DNA from: Phascolomyces articulosus
Taxonomy: Eukaryota > Mucoromycota > Mucoromycetes > Mucorales > Lichtheimiaceae
DNA: 64,000 bases
Assembly (NCBI GenBank): GCA_025677815.1
Contig: JAIXMP010000031.1
Coordinates: 310,001 to 374,000 of the forward strand
Reading direction: 5' to 3'
Below are positions 25,149 through 37,429 of this stretch, piece by piece (positions within the stretch are counted from its first letter, which is position 1; the number at the start of each line of letters is the position of its first letter). Position numbers and translations under genes: made by a program. Below the pieces are notes generated by a model. It was not told the origin of the DNA. It saw only the letters and a program-made list of their open reading frames with translations, and did no database searches.

Positions 25149-27092
25149 TTATTCAATGTTGGTAATAGTGGCAACATAACCTTCTTGTGCAGGATGAGCT
25201 AAACCAACTCTAAGCATGTCATAACTGTAGACTTGATAAAATTCGTTCAAAACGCTAGTACCAATAGTCCATTCCTTGAATCGATCACTGCCACGACGGA
25301 TATGACTGTAACATTTGGCATCTTCACTTCGATCATCAGGGTTAATAGGGTCAGTCCATAACAAACGAGGAATGTTAATTTGATAGTTTTCAAATTGTAA
25401 TTGCAAGTCAGGCACAGCCTTGCTACATTTGAATTCGTAACGGTGTTCGAAAATGTTGTAAATGGCACCGAATTTCAAATGCAAAATGTCGGCTTGAACA
25501 GGAGGTGCTTTGATAGCATAAGTACCAGTAGCAAACTTGACATAGGAGCCAAGTGGGACATCACAATCATAGGTGTCCTTCAAACCTACACCTTTCAAGG
25601 CAGTACGCCAAAAGATGGATTGATTTTCACAGTCGCTTCTTGATGCTGGAAGATTAAAGTAATAGATTTCTCCAGTGTAGGCAGTGTTATCAATACCAAG
25701 TGTCAATGGGACACCACGGCTTTCCTGACGCTTGGTCCATTGATTATCATCAGCTGGTTTTGGATCACCAGGTCCAGCACCATGGTCATCCTCTTTGTTT
25801 CGTTTTCTCAACTTTTTGGCTATATAAATATTTTGTTTTCTTTAGTTTGTTTGTTTGTTTTTTGGTATAAAACATTAATATACTGAAAAAGATAAATAAT
25901 AATAATAAAAATGAATGACGTACATCCACCTTCGTAATGATCCTTATCGGCACCTATAATTTACAAAGAATAGCCAATGAGATAAATATGATTAACATTT
26001 AACTTTCTAATGTTTACTTTTTTTTAAAAAAAAATACTTACCTGTGATCAATTTCAATGCTTCTGGATTACCAAAACCAAAGTATCCAACTATATATATA
26101 TGTTGTAATTTAAAATGGAGGGAGAAGGGGATTTGTATATTGATTCAGTTAGTATGAAGTAAATATTTATTTCTAATAGTCAAAAAGACGTACCATTATT
26201 GTTTTCAAATCCTTCAAGTTTTGTAGCAGCACCAATAGTAAAATTGTTGTAACTCACTTCCCAAGTACTACCCCAAGTAACAGTGTCCTATGATGATTCA
26301 CCAAAAAAAAATAGTAGGGATGAATCAGTATGAGTAGATAATTATAATAAAAGGAAAAATAGCATTAGATTCGAAACTCACTTGGTATGTTTCTACAGTG
26401 GCACATTGACCATTATCGTATTCAATTCTATGGGGTTTATCATCTTGTTTAACAGCAGATGAAGAAGCAGAGGGATCGTAGGTACCGCTACTACAATCTG
26501 GGCACTATAAATACAAGAAATAGAATGAAAAACCTGAACGTTGAATGTCTTTTTTTTGTTGAAGAAGGGATTCAAGTCTACTTATTCAACAATAATAATT
26601 AAGTGGAATATAGATAAAAAAAGGTATCTTACAGCTGCCGAAGTAGGAAGCCAGCTTTCTTCTGAGCCAGTGTCAAATACAACATTGAAGCCAGTTTGAT
26701 ATGGAGTACCTATTTAAAGACAAAAATATAAAATTCCGATGATGAATATATAAAGAAGAAATCATTTGATTTCAAAAAAAAAAAAGAAAAAGACTTTACC
26801 AACTGAAAGAGGCAACATGTACTGTTATTATTATTTTTATAAAAAAACAAAATAACAATTAGCATTATAAGTATAAAATATCTTTCTTTGGCTTATTTTT
26901 ATATAAATCAATTGTTATACTCACTTGACCTTCGGGTGAAACACTCATCATCACTCTAGCTCGAACACCTTCTGGAAGAGGCTCAGGTTTAGGTTTATGG
27001 CAACTGCCATCATTGCATCGTTCTTCTAAAGGAACAGCAAAAACATTAGCACCAAGTGCTAAAGAAGCAATCAAAGCAAGCGAGAATCGCAT
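25149..27092 (-). CDS. Secreted pepsin-like (A1) protein, second catalytic Asp lost
   Basis: Eight minus-strand exons, 5' to 3': 26925-27092, 26800-26821, 26633-26709, 26382-26504, 26194-26287, 26042-26089, 25924-25953, 25149-25819; 410 residues, normal for A1 proteases. A signal peptide (MRFSLALIASLALGANVFA) precedes a short pro-region. The N-lobe has GTPYQTGFNVVFDTGS with catalytic Asp76, a disulfide-like CPDC at 90-93, a flap-like IEYDNG and GYFGFG (pepsins: GILGLG). Between the lobes is a charged insert, residues 188-219, with basic pairs (KLRKR, TKRQ). The C-lobe aligns well (LGIDNTAYTGEI, FWRTALKGV), but where DTG is expected it reads KFATGTYAI, with Ala284 (GCT) in place of Asp. It should be secreted. 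By family knowledge it would be inactive or altered as a protease. Fold firm; activity inferred. Confidence 0.88.
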
Positions 27093-27154
27093 ATTAAAAA
27101 AAAAAAGGAAGGGTGAAGAAAGGTGATTTGAAGATCGTTTTTTTTTTAATTGAG

Positions 27155-27163
27155 TATTTTATA
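27155..27163 (-). promoter_or_regulatory. TATA-like box of the pepsin-like gene
   Basis: The minus strand reads TATAAAATA about 63 bases before the ATG at 27092, a plausible core promoter position. The surrounding DNA is AT-rich, so the match is suggestive only. Confidence 0.4.
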
Positions 27164-30100
27164 CTATTTTACAGAAAGAACAACTTTATTGAAAGCAAGT
27201 GTAACGTTTCATTATTTACAAAGGTATCTCTTTTTTTTTTATAAAGATCGGCTTAGCTTTCTTCAATTGTACAAAAACACAAGGGCGGTGTTATTTTAAG
27301 AATATAGAATATATGTCTTCTCCTCTCTTCATCTTGTTATACGATACACAACCAAAAGTGCCCACATATATAATATTACTACTCCTGTTATATCTATTTT
27401 TTTACTACAGACAAATGTTGTACGTAATAAAACAGAATACGGGACATGTTATCCGAGAACTTTACACAAAAAGAAATGTTTTCTATGAGAACGATAATAC
27501 AATTATTGGGCTTACGTACATATAGAAAAAAAGAAGGTTGTGAACAGTTACCTCTTTTTATTCGTGAAGCAAAGATTGAATGGAACTTAACAGATATGGA
27601 TTCTGAGAATGTGTCTCGCGTAGTACAAAAAAGTTCAAAATAGAAACTTTTCATTTTTATGGGGGATCACCAAAGAAACAGGACCTATTTTTTTTTAATA
27701 AAATAGCTGTTGTTGGGTAATATATTTCACGAGCCATAATTTTGATGATTTGGGCTGTCTATCTCAAATATTCTATTAAAAAAAAAGAACATGAACTCTT
27801 GACATTTATGATGATTACAGTCATATGAGCAACTTTATCAATTTTCTCTCTTTTTTTTTTGCCAGCTTTAGAAAAAAAAAGGTACAAAAACCATTAAATA
27901 TTTGAGCATTATACTGGTAATTCAAAATCTCATCTTTTTTTTTTTTAGAATGGATTACATCAACATTCAATTGAAGTATTCAATTTTTTTTCATTGATAA
28001 TTAAGCTCTCACTTTTATATAAACGTTTATTTTAGTTTTATTTTTACTGGTTGAGACCAGAAATGTTATTTGAGGGCTCAGATGATTATATATATTTTCT
28101 GTCTTACACAGAAAATTGTTCTTTCATCTTTGCCTTTTTAGGACTAGTGTTCATGTCACATTGTTGCACAAGAAAACGACTTGCATACTTTTAAAGGCGT
28201 TTATATATTTTTATTCATAAATCAATTGTTGACATCAATGTTAATGTAAGAATATTCCACGTTTTTTTTTTTGTTGATCTTCAATATATAGATGGATAAT
28301 AGATTGTTTAAAAAAAGTGAGTTTATACCCTACCAATTGAAAGTAAATCCATTTGGAAAAAAAAGCCCACCAATAAAAGTAATTATCGATGTTTAAAAAA
28401 AAAGGTGTAATACAAATGCAATAGTTTATTCTTTATAAAATCTGATGAAAAAGGATCTGCACAATATTTCATAGATAAGTTGTAAATAATTCTTGCGTTT
28501 AGATAAAACTCATTTAGGAATAAAGTGAATCAGGACTTGTGGAATCCAAAAATAACATCGTATAAGACTCTTTTCTTTTTCTTTTTTTTGCATGTGTGTC
28601 TCTCTGTGTGTGATGATGGTGAGAAGAATTATCTCACACCTTGAAAAGCTTGTCAACTTTACCTTCATAGAGAGTTACACAATACTTTAACAGGTAATTC
28701 TCATTTGTAATCTTTCGTCATTCAAACATAGAGTACGTATAATAGAATATAAGAACTAAAAGCCAAAAGAAAGTTTGGACTAAAAAAAATACATATAGAT
28801 TAATGGTTGGGTAAATGTGTAAAACAAGAAGAATTACTTTCATGAACGTACATGCTCAAAAAGAATCCTTTAGGCCCCATATAATATCTTAACCAAACCA
28901 CTTTTGGAATACCTTAGATTTACAGATCCAATCTCCTACAATATTTAGTTGTTCTCAATACTCGGTTCTGTAAAAATAACAAATCCCCACGGACAGTAGC
29001 AAAACTAACAGGAGGGTTGGCAACAGTCTGATTGATTTTACTACGTTAAACTAAGCAAGATATCAATTTAATACTTTGACAATATATATTTCTATACCAT
29101 GTAAGTAGTAGTAGGTCATTAGTATAAATAGAGTGATGGTTTTTTTATTTATTTAGGAATATTATACTTATTACTCTCTTCAAAAAACAAAAGAAAAAAG
29201 ATATCAATGATTTTTATTTCTCCGTTTTCCTTGTGATTTCAAATGTATAAGTTAGAATAACTTACACTTTTCATGAATTAGAAAAAGGTACGTAGTGTAA
29301 AATGTTTTTATTAATCAATGATAACGACAAACATATAAATGTGTCTTAAAACAGAGTAAAAAAACCCCGGAACCTGGTGCCCTGTTTGCCTCTTCATACA
29401 TAAACTAATCTATTGAGAGGTAGTATCGAGTTCTATGTTTGATGAGGCAGAAACAACCATGGTTGTGGTGAATTGTTCCAAAAATATTTATTATTGTACA
29501 TTGAGTCATAATTTTGGAATATACTTTGAAAATTTGATTTATTCAGTGTTTTCCAAGCCTACCATGTATCCTTTTTTCTTATATTATTGAATGTTTTCCT
29601 TGATCTACTAGATGAACCAAAAAAACTTAATCTACTCAATTGACATGCATAGCTCGCGAGCCGACAAAGTCGAGTCTAATCGGTCTAATTTTGATCCTCA
29701 GGCAGAGGAGAGGGGTGTTATATTCTTAACCCAAGTCCATACCGTCCTATTGTGAACCCTAGTTTTTTATCGCCCTGTTAATGAGATCAGATAATATGTA
29801 TCCACAAAGTATGGTTTTAAAATGTTGTTTCGATTTCTTCTGTTTCATAGCATCTATAGCAGCATATAATTAAACTTTATATACTACTTTACCATGAATA
29901 GTTCTATTTTGTAGCAAATATGCTGAGTACCGATTTTAAATTCAATACATAAAGTGCAATAGACAGAAGAATGTTTAATGTTGATCACATATAGATACCA
30001 ATTTTTCCCATCCTGCCCATTATTATTAAATATTATTATTATATATATGACTGTGCTATGGTGGTTTAGATACAAGCGATCCTTATCGTGTGAGATAGCA

Positions 30101-30723
30101 TAGAAATTTCAAGAGAAATAATGACCTAGTATCACCGACAACACACATATCTTTAAAGCTACGTAATAAATACGAGACACTATGAATTTATTAGAGAAGC
30201 AAAATTTCATGCATCAGCAGTTTGTAATAATCTATGAAAATATGGTATTGTCACTAATTCGACTACGTTTTATCTGCTCTTACTTAGTACAATAGTGAAC
30301 CTGTATCTATGATACTAATATGAATTCTGTAACCGTGCCTATAGTTTACAATGCCATAGGAAGCATATATATTTGCTATTCATAATTATAGAAACTTCTA
30401 TGTGTGGAACCATGGGATTTGTATCAAAGTTGAAAATCTTGGCAAAACAATAACATAATTCAATGAATTCCACTTAAATAAGTAATTTTACCGTATATCA
30501 TATTAAAAAGAGTCATATTGGAAAAAAAAAATACATTTGACCCAATACATACAACAAGGGTTATTATTATTAATTTTGCATGAACTTTGACGACGTGTAT
30601 TCAAGCACAACACGTGTATTATTTAGTGATATCACACTCCGAACCCATTGTGAGCTTTTTCAACTTTTCAATTAAGGCTATTGCACAGCTTCTTTTTTTT
30701 TATTTCTCTCCCCTTAATAAACC
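27164..30723. other. 3.5 kb spacer with coding scraps but no gene
   Basis: No intact gene is supported. On the minus strand, about 28940-29045 reads KINQTVANPPVSFATVRGDL and continues for a further 19 residues to a stop; about 28630-28690 reads LLKYCVTLYEGKVDKLFKV then a stop. Both look like decayed coding DNA of unknown family. Around 29650-29760 the GC content rises and there is a GCTCGCGAGC palindrome (29652-29661). The last few hundred bases should hold the promoter of the EH gene. Confidence 0.45.
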
Positions 30724-33700
30724 ATGGCCAGTCCAAACTATAGTGGAAACGCTTCATCAGGTATATATTAAATAATAATCAATGAAATATACAGAACAAT
30801 AATTATGTTCAGAAGAAAATGAGAGTGTTTTACTGAGTTGTCTATTCTTTTTTTTTTTTAATGAATAGGGACCTGGGAGACATTACTTGACCCACAAGAA
30901 AAAACAGCTTATGTTCGATTCTTTCGAAGAGCTGACGTTGAAGGAAAAGGTGTACTTCTTAAAGATGAGGCAATGGCATTTTTAAAAAAGGCCAATGTAC
31001 CTGATAATATTTTAAATGAGGTAATACGGTTATTCTATAAAAGATTCTCGAGTTGGAAAAGTGGGGTTTTGGCAGAGGCAAAGGATAGAGGGCAAAAGGA
31101 TGTTATAATAACTAGAAACTAACCAGGTTATTATTCTTTTGGAGTAGATATGGGATGCTGCGGATAATGATAAAAAAGGCTTTTTAACAGACCAAGAATT
31201 TTGTATTGCACTGAAATTAATCGCTTGTGCACAACATGGAATTATTCCTGCTAGTCCTGTATTGAAGACACAAGGTAGGTGCGTTCCATTTCAGAAAAAA
31301 GGAGAAAGGATGTTGGAAATATTGGGGGGGGGAGAGAAAGATAAGTGACCAGAAATTTCTATGAAGGAATATTCTAAACAAATTGTGTGGTCATTTTGTT
31401 TTTTTCATAGTACCATTACCGCAATTGGATGGTGTACCTATTCCACAAACACCTCCTCCTGTACCAAGTACAAATCGTCCAGCCGTTTCAAGTCCAAATT
31501 TACAAGCCAACCTTCCTGCTACTGCTACTGCTAATGATGGCAACGATACAATTTTACCTGAGGAACGTTCAAAATTCATCAATATTTTCCAATCTTCTGG
31601 TCCCGTGGATGGTGTGTTACAAGCGGATCAGGCAACCAGTATCTTTTTACGATCCAACTTGCCTTCTGCTACTTTACATCAAGTATGGGCTTTGGCAGCA
31701 ACACGAAAAGCAGGCACTTTGAATCAGACAGAATTTATTATTGCTATGCATTATATCTCTCGTGCATTGACAGGCCAATCTTTACCTTCTTCGTTACCTG
31801 CCTCTATTTATGCAGCTGCAGCATCTGGGCGTATGTTATCACCCGTTATGGCCAGTCGCTCTCCTACATTGCAGCGACAAACCACAGGTGTTTTCACAGG
31901 TCATCAATCACATCATCCCGGGCGAAGTGAAATGGATATCTCTCGAGACGAATTTGTAAAGTATAAAGGATATTTTGATAAATTGGATACGAATCGAACT
32001 GGCTTTATTTCTGGTAAATCTTTTTTTTTAAGGGCATATGTGTTGAGGATGAAAAAAAGAAAGGGATATTTAACAGTTATTTCCATGGTTTCATATAGGC
32101 GGTGATGCTGTGGTCTTTTTTAGATATTCTAAATTACCAGAGGCAGATTTGGCTCGTATTTGGGATTTAGCAGATACACAACAAGCGGGTCAACTGAATC
32201 CTCAACAGTTCGCAGTGGCAATGCATTTAATTAATCAAAGGAAAGCAGGTGGGCAAATACCCAGTGCGTTACCAGGTAATGAAAAAAATGGCTTGACACT
32301 GTTGGATGGAAACATATGAAATAGGAGAATGTAGTACTCATTAAATTACATAAAACATAGACCATGTATTTTCACAGCAACCTGCATTTGCAGAATCCTC
32401 AGCTGCTTCTCAACAACTTCAACAACCACAACAACAAACGACTGCTGATTTATTGGGATTAGGATCAGATACAAATCAACAGCAACCACAGCAGCAACAA
32501 TCACAACAACAACTATCCACTTCTCTACCCCCCCACACACAGGCACAACAGCCCATGGCAACTGGTAATAATTTTGCTGCACAACGATCCGAACTTGAAA
32601 GCAATTTAGCATCAGTCCGAGCAGAAACATTGAATCAGACGGAACATAATAATCAATTACGTATTCAACTTGAAAATGAAAACAATGCTATACGCGAACT
32701 TCAAGAAACATTGGATCGAGAAAAGCTAACGTTGGAAACACTCAAACAAACAGCATTGGAAGCAGAACGTCAATTAGCCCAAGCCAAGGAAAAGAAGGAA
32801 GGGTTGACACAAGATCTACAAATGTATAAGCAAGAAGCTAAACATTTCCAACAACGAACGGATGCAGCCCAACAAGAAATTCAACAAATCCAAAATCAAC
32901 CTACCATCAACGATAATAATGCGTTAACTTCCCCTTCGATTCATGCTGCTACTCCTACAGCAGCAGTAGACTCTTCCTCTACTTCAAATAACGATTTTTT
33001 CACATTATCTAATGCACCTCCAACTGAATTGTTTGCCAAGGTACCAGATACAACGACACAAAATATACCTACTAGTCCACATTCCGCAGGAAGTCCTGCT
33101 CCTCGTAGCAAAACATTTGATCCATTTGCTGGGTTTAAAGAAAGTAACAGTAAATCTGCTACTTCTTCACCTACTATGTCACTTAATAAACTCAAAGAAG
33201 ATGCCATTGCCAAGCAACAATTACGAACAGGTTCTCCTGGTGTGGATATTAGTGCCATTGAAGCCAAGTTCCCGGATTTATCCACTATGGAACAAAATTT
33301 TCAGTCACCTGCAAACACAGGTAATAGTGCACCTGGTTCTGTTACAACACCTGTTCAATCGCATGCTACACCTACTACCCCACTTCAACATAATATCACC
33401 GGTTCACAACAGATGTTTGGATCACCTCAACTACAATCAGCGAAGCCTACATTTGTAGCATCACCTCAATTACACAATGTGACAACAACCACTGCCCCAC
33501 CGCAAACTTTATCACCATCACAAGCCAAATCAGTGGCTAAATATGGATTTGACTTAGCTGCATTTGAAGGAGGATCTTCGACATCTACACCTGCAACAGC
33601 TGGTACCGGTAATACGGGTAGTTCTGTCAAAGATGATCTCAATTCATTGTTTGGTAGCCCGAACCCCGCCACTGCCCCTGGACAACCTGCTTCCTCAACA

Positions 33701-33871
33701 TCAGCTTCTCCAGCTGTTCCACAACAACAAGAGGCCAATATCTCTAATAACAACAATAGTCAATTCGATGATATCTTTGGGGTTCCATCATCGTCACCAT
33801 CTCAATTACAACAACCTCAACAACAAAAGCCAGAAAGAAAACCCACGTTTGATGAAACATTTTTTTCATAA
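30724..33871 (+). CDS. EH-domain endocytic scaffold, EDE1/Eps15-like
   Basis: Exons 30724-30760, 30869-31020, 31148-31274, 31411-32013, 32099-32275 and 32361-33871 encode 868 residues. Three EH domains: EH1 about residues 15-100 (VRFFRRADVEGKGVL, IWDAADNDKKGFL), EH2 about 145-245 (FQSSGPVDGVL, VWALAATRKAGTL), EH3 about 285-375 (YFDKLDTNRTGFISG, FFRYSKLPEADLARIWDLAD). A Gln-rich linker is followed by a heptad coiled coil of about 110 residues (LESNLASVRAETLNQTEHNN onward), then a Ser/Thr/Pro-rich tail with KTFDPFAGF (a DPF adaptor-binding motif) and FDDIFG. Such proteins act early at clathrin-coated pits, binding NPF motifs through EH domains and oligomerising through the coiled coil. No UBA domain is seen at the C-terminus, unlike yeast Ede1 (about 1,380 residues). 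Confidence 0.9.
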
Positions 33872-34392
33872 AAAATATAGCTAACTTTTTTGTACAGACG
33901 TATATTTCTTTTTTTTATATATATATATACTTGAATAATATTAGATCCTTACCTCCCATTAACTTTTTTTTGGATACACTTCCCTCCTTTTTTTTTAAAA
34001 AAAAAAGATATTAATGCTAAATGTGTATATATGATTATTATTGATTTGTTGGACATAAATTGATTGAGAATTATTTTTTAGCCGCTGGAAGGAAAGGGGT
34101 TAATGAAAATAGTGTTTCTAGAAGGTTGATACTACCTCCGGAAATAAACCCGCTAGGAGCAGACTACTTTAACCGAGTTTTCATCATAGCAAGAGCATTG
34201 ACCTCTTACAACCATTCACACATGATCGTGTGTAACCACTCTCTTTTCTTTATGAAGATCTTTCTACTCACACTCAAATAGAGTTTTCCATTTTTTTTCT
34301 TTTTCTTTATCTCTTTCCTCTTTCTTATTTGGCATCATTACTGCCAACATTCTCTTCAGCAAATCATTATACAATTTTTTAATGAATTAACA
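33872..34392. other. Spacer between the EH and F-box genes
   Basis: Contains a T9A10 tract (33988-34006) just downstream of the EH gene, then more balanced sequence at about 34077-34270 that probably serves as the F-box gene promoter. An open frame at 34060-34281 has no family signature. Confidence 0.5.
33988..34006. repeat. T9A10 palindromic tract
   Basis: Nine T then ten A, 117 bases after the EH gene stop codon. It fits the recurring placement of these tracts near 3' ends. Confidence 0.9.
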
Positions 34393-36648
34393 ATGACCAA
34401 AGAATACCAATTCGGAATCCTGAATAATTTACCGTTCGACGTTCTCGTCACCATCTTTTCATTCCTTAACCAACAAGACTGTCTGACTTGCATGGCTGTT
34501 AATCGCACATGGTACCAACATGTTCCTGAATATACAAAAGATATATGGAAACAAGTGTCCTTTTCAAAAAAGGATATACATAAATCCAACCATCGTCGAG
34601 AAAAATGTATTGCCAAACATGTTATGTCTGTAACGTTTGATATGTTTAATGAGGAAAACAAATTATATATCATGATGAACAAATTATTGAAATGGGGTTG
34701 TGATAAGATTGAATCTCTTGGTAAGTAGTATACACAATAGTAATGTCATTTTTAAAAAAGTAGTGGAGTGTGGGAATGTGTGAAGGGTGAGATCGTGATC
34801 TTGATAAACTGATACATAATTATGTCATATATATATAAAGAGTTCAATTATTGTAAAACATCACATCAAGATTGGTTCCTTGATTTATTGCAACAATTAG
34901 CGGCCCGCAACCAGCGATTGACTCACTTATCGATGAACCGCCATGGAAGCAATATTACGTTGACCCGAATACTAGCTACATGTCCAATGCTTACTCATTT
35001 CACATACACACTCACTAGCGTAGTCAAAAACTTTGGTGGTTTATCCAGCATTGAGTCCTCACCATCAAAAACGATGGATCTATCCACTGCCACTGTCAAC
35101 AAAAACATGATTTATCTACATGTTCAAGATCTAATGGATACCCATAATCGATTGGAGGCTGTGTTAAAAAATTGCCCAAATCTTCAATATCTCATTGGTA
35201 TAGATACGAAGAAGGTATTTTACATTCCTTCAAATAACAATAATGACACCACTTTATCTTCGCCACCATCGGATGGTATATACCTTGATGAATTATTTTC
35301 CTGGTGTCCAAAGCTCATCTACTTTATGGATAAAGGCGCTTATTTCATTACTGATGGACAAGATGACCCAATTCAAAATCCCCTCATCCGATGTCAGCAA
35401 CGCACAAACTCTCAAAATAATAATTTTTACCATCTTGCACTATGTGATAACAGCGATGAAATTGCTCCTTTTGTTATCAGACATAAAAAAACATTGGAAT
35501 CTCTGATATTGACCGGTGCCTATAATGACTATTATGGCGGTACAGATTGGGCTTCTGTATTCCTTCGACAACTATTATCAATGGATAGATTGCGTACATT
35601 GGCTTGTCAATATTTTGAATACAGTGGCGACCCGTCTTCGCTTATCACCTTGGTCAACCATTGCCCTGTCCTTGACACGCTTGAATTATCCTACAGTACA
35701 TTTTCTTTTTCCACAAGACCAGCAACTTTCCATTACAACTTGATCGAATCACTTATTACACTGCCTACATTGCGCCGTCTCAATCTCCATGGCTATTCTT
35801 TTGCTAATAACCATGCTGTAATTGGACTTTTTAAACGGCTACCGGCACTGGAGGAACTTACAATTGCTAATGGACGACTTCCTCTTAACAGTAACCCAAA
35901 CATTTTCCCTCAATTATGCCCCAAGTTGACGAAACTAGATCTTATGGATATAACATGTAACCATGCAGAAGGGGAAACTATTTTATCACCATCCATGTTT
36001 TTAAATACCACTACTACTATTACTCAGCAAAACAACATTAATAATAACAATAATATCTGTAATATCAAGCATATACGACTATGCAATGTGCCGCCTGTCA
36101 CATACGAATTATTGACATCCATTGCTCATATCCCTACGTTGAAAACACTTGAAGTAACACTTGCAGAAATGCATTGCCTATACGACGATAAGGGATTAAT
36201 CACCTTTTTCAAGACGCTTCAGAAAACTGTCATTGAAAAACTTACACTTCGCAGATTTCACTACATACAGCAACTACACTATCCGGCTGTTATTGACGCT
36301 TTGTCCAGCTTACCATTTTTGAAGGAGCTCCGTTTTGAGGCAACTATGATGGCACGACCCAGGATCAAATCTATAGAAGATGTGAATAAGTTATGTTCTA
36401 TTTTGAATGTCTTGTACAAGAGTAACAGTTTGGACAAAGTTGTATTTTATGGTTTGTCATCCTGGGATAATTATCCACCGAACCTTGTAAAAGAGAAGTT
36501 AGTGTATTTGAATTATTCATCTCCATTAGCGAACAAGAAGGAGAATGCTTTATTTGTGGTTACACCTATTGCTAAGTCAATACCTTTGGTAGGTATTGAT
36601 CGATGGCTTACTGAGACCGTAACAATTACACGACTACGATATTATTAA
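34393..36648 (+). CDS. F-box/LRR-like protein
   Basis: Exons 34393-34720 and 34841-36648 encode 711 residues. The N-terminal F-box spans about residues 10-50 (NNLPFDVLVTIFSFLNQQDC, MAVNRTWYQHV). The rest is a series of degenerate leucine-rich repeats, for example LTHLSMNRHGSNITLTRIL, LDTLELSYSTF, LRRLNLHGYSF, LEELTIANGRL and LTKLDLMDITC. F-box proteins link Skp1-Cullin ubiquitin ligases to substrates, and the LRR part is the expected substrate-recognition surface. Early-diverging fungi carry many such genes, so the specific target cannot be inferred. The single intron keeps the frame (GAG codon split after its first base). No signal peptide or TM segment. Confidence 0.85.
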
Positions 36649-37105
36649 TGATGACTCCTTTAAAAGTATTTTGATTATGATATCATATAAATAAAAAGCT
36701 GGCGTTTTGAAGCATTGTGCATACGGAAGATCCGAAAGGAGTAACCTTACAAGCTGCACATCTAGTAAGCTCACTCTTGACATTTTTACCAGGTGTATAG
36801 TGAGCTATTATATCGCTTTATATTATATTTCACATTCTCCATTAATATACAGTACTTAAAGGACGGTTATAGTTATTATAAATTTCTTAGTTATATAAAC
36901 ATGGGTCTTATAATTATAAGGATGTTAGTAAAAAAAAATAATGATTTTCAATTTTGTTCCGAAACAGCAGAAATGACACCCTGAAATCAACTCTTATGCA
37001 TGTTAAAAAAAGTTCTATTTATCTCTATTTTGTATAAATATTACCGTTATTTCCCCTTCTAAAAATATTGTTTTCCTCTTAATATTACACAAAACAAAGA
37101 TCAAA
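36649..37105. other. Spacer before the small secreted protein gene
   Basis: Contains the F-box 3' flank and the promoter of the next gene. No additional gene is supported. Confidence 0.55.
37033..37040 (+). promoter_or_regulatory. TATA-like box of the small secreted protein gene
   Basis: TATAAATA about 66 bases before the ATG at 37106. Position and sequence fit a core promoter; not decisive in AT-rich DNA. Confidence 0.4.
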
Positions 37106-37429
37106 ATGATTGCGTTAATCCGTTTCTTGACATATTACAATTTTATACATCTTATCCTCTTTGGAACAATGGTATTATTGGTGGCCGGTAATGAAGACAA
37201 TTCTACATCAACCGAGATTTGTGCATGCAGAGATCGTAAGACCGGAAACAGTTCAGCTGCTCTTATTGCTTCACAAACATGTTGTGAATCTGCAAACGGT
37301 GTATGGGAAAATAATTACTGTACGATTACTGACGATGGTAAAGGATCAGATACCTGTGGTCCAACCGATAGTTTTGGTGATTGCTGTAGTTATAGAATGC
37401 ACATGCAACACAAATGTATTGCAAAATAG
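37106..37429 (+). CDS. Small secreted cysteine-rich protein
   Basis: A single exon of 107 residues. A hydrophobic N-terminus (IHLILFGTMVLLVAG) acts as signal peptide, leaving about 78 mature residues. They contain nine cysteines in the order CxC, CC, C, C, CC, C (EICAC, QTCCES, NNYC, DTCGP, GDCCSY, HKC). Two potential N-glycosylation sites occur (NST, NSS). The even, low-repeat composition and ATG context make it a convincing gene despite its size. I recognise no family. Small secreted cysteine-rich proteins of fungi act as effectors, antimicrobial peptides or wall proteins, and nothing here discriminates. An odd cysteine number would leave one free thiol or allow a dimer. Confidence 0.72.
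   Translation: MIALIRFLTYYNFIHLILFGTMVLLVAGNEDNSTSTEICACRDRKTGNSSAALIASQTCCESANGVWENNYCTITDDGKGSDTCGPTDSFGDCCSYRMHMQHKCIAK

Noticed and set aside
27446..27643. 65-codon plus-strand open frame near the pepsin-like promoter
   Set aside because: Isolated, no recognised motif, and overlapped by an equally long minus-strand frame.
29640..29770. Possible LTR border (TGTTATATTC) with GCTCGCGAGC palindrome
   Set aside because: No matching second terminus, primer-binding site or internal coding could be found.
34060..34281. 73-codon plus-strand open frame before the F-box gene
   Set aside because: No family motif; it sits where the F-box promoter should be and has no start or splice support.
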